A stretch of 64,000 nucleotides of DNA from Ereboglobus sp. (GTDB taxonomy: Bacteria > Verrucomicrobiota > Verrucomicrobiia > Opitutales > Opitutaceae), in the NCBI GenBank assembly GCA_029974595.1, contig JARKRC010000056.1, positions 248,001-312,000 on the forward strand. The letters run 5' to 3'. Below are positions 38,017 through 46,698 of the stretch, in pieces. The notes beneath the pieces were generated by a model that made no database searches, was not told the DNA's origin, and worked only from the letters and a program-made list of their open reading frames with translations. Positions within the stretch are counted from its first letter, which is position 1. Every line of letters starts with the position of its first letter. Made by a program: the position numbers and the translations under genes.

Positions 38017-39717
38017 TCAGGCGGCTGCGGGTGTTGCTTGTTCGATGCTCTGGCGGTTCGCCGCGCCGGGCGGAACCATCGGAAACACCTTTTCGTCGGA
38101 GGTGATCGGAATATTGATTACGCACGGGCCGGGCAGGGCGAGCGCGCCGGCAATCTCGGCGAGAGGATCGGCGGAGTCCGCGGCGATGCTGTGTCCGCGG
38201 ATGCCGAAGGCGCGCGCGAGCGCGGCGAAATCGGGCGTGGTTTCGAAGATCGAGGCTTCATAACGGCGCCCGTAGAAAAGCTCCTGCTGCTGCCGCACGA
38301 GGCCGAGGTTGGCATTGTTGAAAATGATGATGGCGACGGGCAGGTTGAAATCGGCCAGCACGGCGAGTTCCTGGATGTTCATCAAAAGCGAACCGTCGCC
38401 GGTGACACACGCGATGCGGCGATCCGGCGCGGCGAACGCGGCGCCGATGGCCGCGGGCAGGCCGAAGCCCATCGTGCCGAGTCCGCCGGAGGTCAGCAGC
38501 GTGCGCGGCGCGCGGAAGGGATACGCTTGCGCAACCCACATTTGGTGCTGGCCGACGTCGGTCGTCATGATGGTGTCGGATGGGAGCGTCTCGGCGAGGA
38601 AGCGGCAGAGGTTGACGGGATGAAGCGGAGCGGCTTCGCGCGGCGGGTGACGGAGCGGGTGCGCATCGCGGAGCGCGGTGGCGCGGTCGAGCCAGGCGCG
38701 GCTGGTGTTTTGTTGCAGGCGCGGGAGCAGACGGCCGAGCACATCGGCGGCGTCGGCTTCGATGGAGAGGCTCGGACGTTTGATTTTCCCAAATTCGGCG
38801 CGGTCGATGTCGATGTGCGCGATAGCGGCGTGCGGGCAGAACTCGTCAGCCTTGCCGGTGGCGCGGTCGTCGAAGCGCGCGCCGATGGCGAGGAGCAGGT
38901 CGCACTCGTCCAGAAGCGTGTGCGTGGCGCGCGTGCCATGCATGCCGAGCATGCCCATGAGATGCGGTGAGCCGGCGGGAATGGCGCCGAGGGCGTTGAG
39001 CGTGCTGACGGCGGGCGCGGCGATGCGGCGCGCGAGTTCGTGCGCGAGCTCGGAAGCGCCGGAAGTGATGATCCCTCCACCGAGGTAGATCAGGGGACGC
39101 TGCGCGGAGGCGATCATGCGGGCGAGCGCGTCGATGTCGGCATCGGGCGCGGGAGGAACGGGGCGGCATCCGCCGGGCGCGGGCAGCTCGTCGTCGTCGA
39201 TTTCGATGGCGGCGTTTTGCACGTCTTTCGGGATGTCGATGAGGACGGGGCCGGGGCGTCCGGACTCGGCGATGGTGAACGCCTCGGGGATGACCGTGAG
39301 AAGATCGCGCACATCGCGAACGAGATAGTTGTGTTTTGTTATCGGAACGCTGAGGCCGTAGGTATCGACTTCCTGGAAGGCGTCGGTGCCGATGAGGGAT
39401 TGCGGAACCTGTCCGGTGATGGCGACGAGCGGAATGGAATCGAGGCGCGCGTCGGCGATGGCGGTGAGGAGATTCGTCGCGCCGGGGCCGGAGGTGGCAA
39501 CGCAGGCGGCGGCGCGGCCCGTGACGCGGGCCATGCCATGCGCGATGAAGCCGGCGCCCTGTTCGTGGCGGGCGAGGATGTGGCGGATCGGGCTTGTGTG
39601 CAGCGCGTCGTAGAACGGCAGGATTGCGCCGCCGGGAATGCCCGGGAGATCGCGGATGCCCTGGCGTTCGAGCAGCGTGGTGAGGAGCGTGGCTCCGGTG
39701 TATGTTTTTTTGGCCAT
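38017..39717 (-). CDS. ilvB: Acetolactate synthase large subunit
   Basis: 'TGATLLTTLLERQGIRDLPGIPGGAILPFYDAL', 'GRAAACVATSGPGATNLLTAIADA', ThDP motif 'VTGDGSLLMNIQELAVLADFNLPVAIIIFNNANLG'. Start at MAKKTYTG (39717). Confidence 0.95.
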   Translation of the reverse strand: MAKKTYTGATLLTTLLERQGIRDLPGIPGGAILPFYDALHTSPIRHILARHEQGAGFIAHGMARVTGRAAACVATSGPGATNLLTAIADARLDSIPLVAITGQVPQSLIGTDAFQEVDTYGLSVPITKHNYLVRDVRDLLTVIPEAFTIAESGRPGPVLIDIPKDVQNAAIEIDDDELPAPGGCRPVPPAPDADIDALARMIASAQRPLIYLGGGIITSGASELAHELARRIAAPAVSTLNALGAIPAGSPHLMGMLGMHGTRATHTLLDECDLLLAIGARFDDRATGKADEFCPHAAIAHIDIDRAEFGKIKRPSLSIEADAADVLGRLLPRLQQNTSRAWLDRATALRDAHPLRHPPREAAPLHPVNLCRFLAETLPSDTIMTTDVGQHQMWVAQAYPFRAPRTLLTSGGLGTMGFGLPAAIGAAFAAPDRRIACVTGDGSLLMNIQELAVLADFNLPVAIIIFNNANLGLVRQQQELFYGRRYEASIFETTPDFAALARAFGIRGHSIAADSADPLAEIAGALALPGPCVINIPITSDEKVFPMVPPGAANRQSIEQATPAAA

Positions 39718-39785
39718 GTGTATGTTGTGTGTTGTGGTTTCCGGTGAAGAAGAAACCCCTTCGGACGATCCGCCGTCGCAGGGCC

Positions 39786-39822
39786 AAAAAAAGCCCCCTC
39801 CGGCGAACACGCCAGAGGGGGC
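39786..39822 (-). terminator. Rho-independent attenuator terminator of ilvBN leader
   Basis: Minus strand GCCCCCTCTGGCG-TGTT-CGCCGGAGGGGGC-TTTTTTT: 13-bp stem with one G.U pair, 4-nt loop, 7 T. Confidence 0.9.
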
Positions 39823-39839
39823 GAAATTGATGTTGTTTA

Positions 39840-39932
39840 TCAACAGCCCTCTTGGCGTGCGCAATGCACGACTACGACGACGACCACGAGGGCGACGAGG
39901 CTGGCGAGAGCGTTGTTGGCGGAGAGAGTCAT
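39840..39932 (-). CDS. ilvBN leader peptide MTLSANNALASLVALVVVVVVVHCARQEGC
   Basis: 30-codon ORF read directly from minus strand: ATGACTCTCTCC...CTCGTCGCCCTCGTGGTCGTCGTCGTAGTCGTGCATTGC...TGTTGA, with 7 consecutive Val codons just upstream of a strong terminator and ilvB. Confidence 0.88.
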   Translation of the reverse strand: MTLSANNALASLVALVVVVVVVHCARQEGC

Positions 39933-39947
39933 TGATGAACGGGCGAA

Positions 39948-39976
39948 ACAAATGCGCTCGCTTGAGGCGGTGTCAA
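39948..39976 (-). promoter_or_regulatory. Possible promoter for ilv leader
   Basis: Minus strand TTGACA (39971-39976), 17-nt spacer, weak -10 ATTTGT. Confidence 0.35.
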
Positions 39977-40081
39977 GCGGGGATTTTTACAAATTTCGTT
40001 TTTTCGTCGCGCCGGACGCGGCGACGCAACGCTTGCGGAAAGAAAATCGGGCGGGCATGTTCGCGCGGTTTTCGATCATCA

Positions 40082-41941
40082 ATGTCCGCGCCCGCACAGC
40101 ACTCGCACCACAACCAGAAACGGCCTCAATACCTGCAATCGCATTTGAAGCCGGATGCATGGTTGCCGACTTCGCGCAAGGAAATGGAGGCGCGGGGGTG
40201 GGATTGCGCGGATGTGATTTTGTTCACGGGCGACGCGTATGTGGATCATCCGTCGTTTGGCGCGGCGGTGATCGGGCGGCTGCTCGAATCGCGCGGATAT
40301 CGGGTGGCGATCGTGCCGCAGCCAAACTGGCGCGACGATTTGCGCGACTTCAAAAAACTCGGGAGGCCGCGCCTGTTTTTCGGGATCACGGGCGGCTGCA
40401 TGGACAGCATGGTGAATCGCTACACGGCGAACCGGCGGCTGCGCAGCGAGGACGCCTACACGGCGGACGCGCTCGCGGGGCAGCGGCCCGATTACGCGGT
40501 GTCGGTTTACACAAAAATCGTGAAGGAGCTCTGGCCGGATGTGCCGGTGGTGTTGGGCGGGATCGAAGCGTCGCTGCGGCGGTTTGCGCATTACGATTAC
40601 TGGTCCGATTCGCTCAAGCCGGGCATTCTGGCGGAGTGCGGGGCCGATGTCCTCGTGTATGGGCTCGGAGAAAAACCGATCTTGGAAATCGCGGAGCGGC
40701 TTGCGAACGGCGGCGGCGCGCAGGATTTGCGCGGACTGCGGCAGACCGCGAGACTCGGCACGGCGGCGGAGGCGGGCGCGCTGGCCGCGCAGGAAAATGT
40801 TTTTAAGCTGCATTCGTTCGAGGAGTGCCTAGCGGACAAAAGAAAATTTGCGCAGAACTTCCGCATCATCGAGCAGGAGTCGAACCGCATGGCGGCGGCG
40901 ACGCTCGTGGAGCCTGTGCGTGTCGGCGGCGTGGAGCGCGCGGTGATCGTGACGCCGCCGTGGCCCGCGATGACGCAGGCGGAGACCGACGTGTCGTTCG
41001 ATCTGCCTTACACGCGGATGCCGCATTCGCGTTACCGCGGAAAACGCATTCCGGCCTACGACATGATACGGCATTCGATCACGATGCATCGCGGGTGTTT
41101 TGGCGGGTGCAGCTTTTGCACAATCTCGGCGCATCAGGGAAAATTCGTGGCGTCGCGCTCGGAGGAGTCGATTTTGCGCGAGGTGGAAAAGGTCACGCAG
41201 ATGCCGGATTTCGCGGGCAATCTGAGCGACATCGGCGGGCCGTCGGCCAACATGTATGGATTGAAGGGCAAGGATGAGACGATTTGCGGGCGCTGCCGCA
41301 GGCCATCGTGCCTGCATCCGGTGGTGTGCCGCAATCTCGACACGGATTTGTCCCGGCTGACCGCGCTCTACAAAAAGGTGCTCGATCATCCGAAGGTGAA
41401 GCGGGCATTTGTCGGAAGCGGAATCCGCTATGACATTTTTCTCAATGAAAACGGCTTTCGCTCGAAGGACGGCGAGGCGTATTTCGGGCAGCTCGTGCGG
41501 CATCATGTGTCGGGCCGCCTGAAGGTCGCGCCGGAGCACAGCTCGGAGGAGGTGCTGAAGCATATCCGCAAGCCGTCGTTCAAACAGTTCGAGGTTTTCA
41601 AGGAGGCGTTCGACGAGATCAACGAGCGCGAGGGGCTGAAGCAGCAGGTGATTCCGTATTTCATTTCGAGCCTGCCCTATTGCGAGGAAAAGGACATGGG
41701 CGCGCTGCAAAAGGACTTGAAGCGGCTCGGCTACAAATATCTCGAACAGGTGCAGGATTTCACGCCGACGCCGATGACGCTCGACTCGACGATTTATTAC
41801 AGCGGGATCGACCCTTACACGGGAAAAGCGGCCTACGTGGCGCGCGATCCGCAGGAGAAGCTGAAGCAGCGCGCGTATTTCTTCGACGCGCGCACGCACG
41901 GGCCGGCGTGGAAGAGACCGTGCGCGGCGAAGCGGCGGTGA
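40082..41941 (+). CDS. YgiQ family radical SAM protein
   Basis: 'SRYRGKRIPAYDMIRHSITMHRGCFGGCSFCTISAHQGKFVASRSEESILREV' with CxxxCxxC, 'GAVDVLVYGLGEKPILEI'-like region 'GADVLVYGLGEKPILEIAERL'. Confidence 0.93.
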   Translation: MSAPAQHSHHNQKRPQYLQSHLKPDAWLPTSRKEMEARGWDCADVILFTGDAYVDHPSFGAAVIGRLLESRGYRVAIVPQPNWRDDLRDFKKLGRPRLFFGITGGCMDSMVNRYTANRRLRSEDAYTADALAGQRPDYAVSVYTKIVKELWPDVPVVLGGIEASLRRFAHYDYWSDSLKPGILAECGADVLVYGLGEKPILEIAERLANGGGAQDLRGLRQTARLGTAAEAGALAAQENVFKLHSFEECLADKRKFAQNFRIIEQESNRMAAATLVEPVRVGGVERAVIVTPPWPAMTQAETDVSFDLPYTRMPHSRYRGKRIPAYDMIRHSITMHRGCFGGCSFCTISAHQGKFVASRSEESILREVEKVTQMPDFAGNLSDIGGPSANMYGLKGKDETICGRCRRPSCLHPVVCRNLDTDLSRLTALYKKVLDHPKVKRAFVGSGIRYDIFLNENGFRSKDGEAYFGQLVRHHVSGRLKVAPEHSSEEVLKHIRKPSFKQFEVFKEAFDEINEREGLKQQVIPYFISSLPYCEEKDMGALQKDLKRLGYKYLEQVQDFTPTPMTLDSTIYYSGIDPYTGKAAYVARDPQEKLKQRAYFFDARTHGPAWKRPCAAKRR

Positions 41942-41951
41942 GCGGAGTTTC

Positions 41952-44126
41952 TTAAAACTCGTAGCGCATGGTCACATAAAACGACCGGGCGTAACGCGGG
42001 CCATAGACATAGGTGCTGTCGCGGTTCGCGCCGGTTTCGAGATCCTTCTGACGCTGGTCGAGCAGGTTTTTCACGCCGATGGAAACGTCGAAATGCCGCG
42101 AGCCTCCGACACTGAAGTGGCGTGTGAGGCCAAGATCGAGGACCCAGAAATCGCGAGTTCGGCGGAGTTCGGCGTCGCTGTTGTTGAGCGCGCGCATCGG
42201 GCCGGTGTATTTGAGCCCGGCGATGACATCGAGGGTTTTGACGGGCGTCCAGACCGCCTGCGCGACGGCAGTCCAGTCGGGCGTTTTCAGGTAGCGCCGC
42301 GTGGCGATGACGATCGTGCCGCCGTCGCTGGTGTCGTCAAAGACGGTTCTCTCATCGTTGTATTCGGAATGATAATACGCCGCGCCTGCGATGAGCACGA
42401 GTTGCGAAACGGGGCGGCCGCTGACATTCAGCTCCAAGCCTGCGATGCGGGAGCCGGATGCGTTGAATCGTTCCTGATAGAGCGTGCCGCCGGGATCGGT
42501 TTGGATTTCGCCAAGGGCGAAGGTGTCGCGAATGTCGGTGTAGGATGCCGTGAGATCGACCGCCCATTGGCGGCTGCTCACGGGGCGCCATTCCAAGCCG
42601 GTCATATAGGTGGCGGCGCGCTCTTTCCGGAGTCCCGTAGCGTTGCGGATGCGAATCTGGTCGGAGCCGAGTGTTTCAACGTGGAGGTCTTCGCTGAAAA
42701 CCTCCGGCGCGCGGAATCCGGTGGAGATGGCGGCGCGGAGTTTGAGCGCGGGGGTGAGATCGGCGGCGACGGCGATGCGCGGCGAAAAGGCGATGCTGTC
42801 GAGAGAGGAGCTTTTGTCGGCACGCGCGCCGAGGACGAGGTTGATGCGGCTGGAGACCGTCCATTCATCCTGCACAAAAATGCCGGTATTTGAAAACACG
42901 TCGTCGCTCGCGACATGGAGGATATTCCCCGTGTAGTCACGGTTTTCGTCGCGGACGGCTTCGTGCTTATATTGCGCGCCGAAGGCGATGGCGTGCGCGC
43001 CGTAAAGGAGGTTGGTCTGGAGGTCGATATAGTGGAGCGGATTTTTGGTCGCGCCGTATTGGTTGTATGAAGCCGATGCGGCGCTGCCGGGCACGGAGGG
43101 ATCGAGTTGCGCGGGATCGAAGCCGGGGGCATTTGGATCGGTGACAATGTCGCCGAGGCCTCCATAAAAACTTTTGCGGTCGATGTGCACGAAAGAATAA
43201 TTCGCGCGGAAATTGAAGCCGGAGGAAATTTCCTGCGCCCAGGTAAACATGCCCCGGTGGTAGCCGGTGCGAAGTGATTCCGCGATGTTGGCGAGGTATT
43301 CGGGCTGCTCGAGCCGGTTGCCGCCTCGCCGGGTTTCGTGGATGTATTGATAGTAGGTGTGGAGAGTGGTGAGCGGAGAGGGGCGGAATATCGCCATAAA
43401 GCCGCCGATCGCGAGGCGCTTTTCGGTGATTTCGCTATAGCCGTCGTTGTTGAAATCGATGCCGTTGTTACGCGCATACTGCCCCACGAAGGAAATGGCC
43501 AGTTTGCCGCTGGCGGCGATGACGTCGGCCCGGGCATCCGTGATGTAGAGGGGGGTGTTTTTTTGGATTTCGACGCCGCTTTGGATGAATCCGCCCGGCG
43601 CGATGGGGATGGCCGGTATCAAATTGATGACGCCCGCGACCGCATCGGGTCCGTACAGGGCGGAGCCGCCGCCCTTCACGATTTCGAGCCGGTCTATGAA
43701 CGCCGCGGGGATTTGTTCGAGCCCGTAGACGCCGCCGAGGGCGGAAAGCAGCGGAGTGCCGTCGAAGAGCAGCTGATTGTAGGCGCCGCCGAGCCCGAGG
43801 AGCTGCACCTCGGTGGTGTTGCAGTTCTGGCAGTTGCTTTCGATCCGGATGCCGTTCACCAGCTCGATGGCCTGCGACAGGTTTGCCGCCCCCCTCATGT
43901 TGATGTTGTCGGAGAGCAGAACCTCGGTTCTCACCGGCGTCTCGGCCAGGAGGCGCTGCGTGCGTGTGGCGGTGCTCACGACGAGGCGGTCGAGCATGAC
44001 GACATCGGATTCGGCGGCAAACGCGGGGAGGCACACGAGGGGCAAAATCGAAATGCGGAGGGCCCGGCGGACGCGGTGCGATAGTGTTGAAGCCAAGGCA
44101 ACATTGCGTATAAAATAAGACAACAT
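41952..44126 (-). CDS. TonB-dependent outer membrane receptor (metal/siderophore type)
   Basis: Plug 'TPVRTEVLLSDNINMRGAANLSQAIELVNGIRIESNCQNCNTTEVQLLGLGGAYNQLLFDGTPLLSALGGVYGLEQIP'; C-terminal 'DVSIGVKNLLDQRQKD...YVTMRYEF'. Confidence 0.92.
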   Translation of the reverse strand: MLSYFIRNVALASTLSHRVRRALRISILPLVCLPAFAAESDVVMLDRLVVSTATRTQRLLAETPVRTEVLLSDNINMRGAANLSQAIELVNGIRIESNCQNCNTTEVQLLGLGGAYNQLLFDGTPLLSALGGVYGLEQIPAAFIDRLEIVKGGGSALYGPDAVAGVINLIPAIPIAPGGFIQSGVEIQKNTPLYITDARADVIAASGKLAISFVGQYARNNGIDFNNDGYSEITEKRLAIGGFMAIFRPSPLTTLHTYYQYIHETRRGGNRLEQPEYLANIAESLRTGYHRGMFTWAQEISSGFNFRANYSFVHIDRKSFYGGLGDIVTDPNAPGFDPAQLDPSVPGSAASASYNQYGATKNPLHYIDLQTNLLYGAHAIAFGAQYKHEAVRDENRDYTGNILHVASDDVFSNTGIFVQDEWTVSSRINLVLGARADKSSSLDSIAFSPRIAVAADLTPALKLRAAISTGFRAPEVFSEDLHVETLGSDQIRIRNATGLRKERAATYMTGLEWRPVSSRQWAVDLTASYTDIRDTFALGEIQTDPGGTLYQERFNASGSRIAGLELNVSGRPVSQLVLIAGAAYYHSEYNDERTVFDDTSDGGTIVIATRRYLKTPDWTAVAQAVWTPVKTLDVIAGLKYTGPMRALNNSDAELRRTRDFWVLDLGLTRHFSVGGSRHFDVSIGVKNLLDQRQKDLETGANRDSTYVYGPRYARSFYVTMRYEF

Positions 44127-44215
44127 GTATCATTGGCTACAATAGTTTGTTCTTGGAATGCAAGGCCGTTTTTTGCAGTGTCTCCGGAGGCCCGACAAAT
44201 AACCCAGGCATCCAC

Positions 44216-44680
44216 ATGGCTCGATTGAAAAACACCACACCGGCGGGACGACAGGCCCGCAGCGGAGCGACCAAGGCCCGCGCAAAGGCTTTTCGCGCGA
44301 CACGCGAGGCACACTCGCGGGAGCTGGCGGAGGATTACGTCGAGGCAATCTCGGACCTGATCGGGGAGGCGGGGGAGGCGCGCGTGACGGACCTGGCTCG
44401 CAGGCTCGGCGTCACGCATGTGACCGTGAACAAGACGGTGGCCCGTTTGCAGCAGGGCGGGTTTGTGACCTCGCAGCCGTACCGGTCGATTTTTTTGACG
44501 GAAAAGGGCAGGCGCATCGCAGCCGAGTCAAAACGCCGGCATGAGACTGTGGTGCGGTTTTTGCGGATGCTGGGTGTGCCGGAGGCCGATGCCTGCAGTG
44601 ATGCCGAGGGGATCGAACACCATGTGAGCCCAGCCACGTTGCAGGCATTCGAGCGATTGCTTGAGAAGAATGCCGCATGA
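44216..44680 (+). CDS. mntR: MntR/DtxR-family metal-dependent transcriptional regulator
   Basis: 'AEDYVEAISDLIGEAGEARVTDLARRLGVTHVTVNKTVARLQQGGFVTSQPYRSIFLTEKGRRIAAESKRRHETVVRFLRMLGV...DAEGIEHHVS'. Start taken at ATG 44216. Confidence 0.9.
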   Translation: MARLKNTTPAGRQARSGATKARAKAFRATREAHSRELAEDYVEAISDLIGEAGEARVTDLARRLGVTHVTVNKTVARLQQGGFVTSQPYRSIFLTEKGRRIAAESKRRHETVVRFLRMLGVPEADACSDAEGIEHHVSPATLQAFERLLEKNAA

Positions 44681-44728
44681 TCCGGCGGGAAAACTGAAGC
44701 GGCGCGTGCGCATGACGCGGCGGTTCGC

Positions 44729-46531
44729 TCACTTCGCATCCTGGCGCTTGGCGGCGTAGGTGTATTGGCCGAGTTTTACGCTGGCGGAGATGAATTTGTA
44801 GGGAATGTCCGCCTTGTAAGTGATGGCGGCCTGTCGGGTTTCAATCGTGACGCAGGCGGGCGTGGTTTGTTTGTAGGTGTCCTTGATGCTCGCGAAGGCG
44901 GCCTGACGGTCGGGATCGGAGAGGTCGATCCTGGAGGTTTTGCAGACGAAATCGACCAGCGCGCCGCCATTGAGCGTCATGCTCATGATGTCGTAGGGGG
45001 CGAGCGGATTGGCCTCGGTCACATTCCCCGGGAGCGTTTTTTGGGCAAGGAGCGCGGGAAGGCGTTTTTGAATCGTCGCTTCGCTGCTGGCCGTGATGAG
45101 ATTGCCGCCAGCGGCACCGTAATACGTTTTTTGCGGGGGGATCTCTATTTCGCCACCGGTGACACCGAGCGTCATCGCATCGAAGGTATTGCCGTCGATG
45201 GTTGCGGCGTTGGATTCGCTCGATAGCGTAATCCTTGGGATTTTTTTGTCGGAACTTTGAGCGGCGATCGCCGAGATTTGGTTTATGAATTTTTCCGCAA
45301 GATCGATGCTGGCTTTCATGTATGACATGCTGCGGCGGTCGAACTTGCCCGAATAGGCGACAAAGGTGTCGGCTTTGCTCTTGGGGGCTTCCAGATTTTC
45401 CAAATCCATTTCCATATCGATGGTCATCGCGCCGCAGCCGTCCATCTGCTTCCAATAGTCGGCGTAGTCTTTTTTGAATTGGGCAAGCGGGGTGGAGAAG
45501 GGCGGATAATCCACTTTAAGGAAAAGGCCGGTCAGGTAATCGAAGACATCCTGCGCGGCCTTGGGAACGTATCGGACGGAGGCGGAGAGAAGCGAATCGT
45601 TGGCGATGTATTGGCCGACGACGGGCGTGGCGTCGGAACGATAACGGGCAAAAGTGCCGAGGGGGGAGTCGGGCTTGAATTGCGCGCCATAGTTGATGCG
45701 CAGTCCGGTGTCGGCGAAATGGAGCGAGGCGCGGGCGGAGTGCGTGCTCGCGAAAAGCTCCGGGAGAATGATGCCGGCGTAGGCGTTGAAAGCGGTTTTC
45801 TCGGTGTCGGGGATCGCGCTTTTGTCGATGGCTTTCGTAATAATTTCGCTGATAAGTGATTGATAGGTGTCACGCATTGCGCCGTTCAGACCCGCCCACA
45901 TGCGGACGTTTTCGGCCTGAGGCGCGCTGAGCCTGGCTATGACGGCATCGGGATTCGCCACGGCCTCAAATATGTCGTCGCTCGGACTGCGCGCGAAGAG
46001 CGTCCATTCGCCGCGTTTTTGCGCGCGCATGCCGAATTGATTGACAAGGGCGTTCCAGATTTTCCCGCCTTCCTTGACTTTCATGAAGATGACCGGGGAT
46101 TGTCCCCCGCGTTTGAGTTGTTCCAATGATTGCGCAGGCTGGTAGATGCCGATGCTGGCGTCGGCTGCGAGTTCGCTAAACTCGGGGTATCCGTATTGGG
46201 CGCCGTAGGTTTCGAGAAGGACGCGGGCGTAGGATGCCTCGGGGATTTCGGCGATGAGTTTGTTGAGCCCCTGGCTGATGAGCTTGGGGTGCTGCAAGCT
46301 GTAGAAGATCATCGCGCCTTGCACCTCATCGAGCTGCGCGGTGAAAGGCTCGGGCTCCGGACTTTTGGCGGGTTGGGAAACGGCGGCAGCCTTTGCGGAG
46401 GGATCGGAGGGCGAAGCCGTGTCAATGGACGTTTTTTTCGAGCAGGAGGTGGTGAAAAAGGCGGCGGCAATGACGATGGCGCTTGCGGCAGCCTTGAGGG
46501 TGAGGTTGATGGCGGGGAGGCTGGGTTTCAT
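44729..46531 (-). CDS. Predicted lipoprotein of unknown function
   Basis: Signal peptide with lipobox 'AAFFTTSCSKK', 600 aa; no family recognised. Confidence 0.7.
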   Translation of the reverse strand: MKPSLPAINLTLKAAASAIVIAAAFFTTSCSKKTSIDTASPSDPSAKAAAVSQPAKSPEPEPFTAQLDEVQGAMIFYSLQHPKLISQGLNKLIAEIPEASYARVLLETYGAQYGYPEFSELAADASIGIYQPAQSLEQLKRGGQSPVIFMKVKEGGKIWNALVNQFGMRAQKRGEWTLFARSPSDDIFEAVANPDAVIARLSAPQAENVRMWAGLNGAMRDTYQSLISEIITKAIDKSAIPDTEKTAFNAYAGIILPELFASTHSARASLHFADTGLRINYGAQFKPDSPLGTFARYRSDATPVVGQYIANDSLLSASVRYVPKAAQDVFDYLTGLFLKVDYPPFSTPLAQFKKDYADYWKQMDGCGAMTIDMEMDLENLEAPKSKADTFVAYSGKFDRRSMSYMKASIDLAEKFINQISAIAAQSSDKKIPRITLSSESNAATIDGNTFDAMTLGVTGGEIEIPPQKTYYGAAGGNLITASSEATIQKRLPALLAQKTLPGNVTEANPLAPYDIMSMTLNGGALVDFVCKTSRIDLSDPDRQAAFASIKDTYKQTTPACVTIETRQAAITYKADIPYKFISASVKLGQYTYAAKRQDAK

Positions 46532-46622
46532 GGTGTTGTTCTTTCAATGAGAAAACCGCAGACCTCACGGCGGACGCAAGCGTTTAACAACAAACGGCGC
46601 CGGTTCGAAACGTCGCGCCGTG

Positions 46623-46662
46623 GCGGCGTTGCGTGAGTTTGTTTTGGCTCACGCAACGCCGC
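46623..46662. terminator. Perfect 15-bp inverted repeat, likely terminator downstream of glmS
   Basis: GCGGCGTTGCGTGAG-N10-CTCACGCAACGCCGC between glmS stop (46699) and the lipoprotein start (46531). Confidence 0.55.
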
Positions 46663-46698
46663 AGCGACGCAACGGGCGCGGCGTCCCCCGGCGAATCC

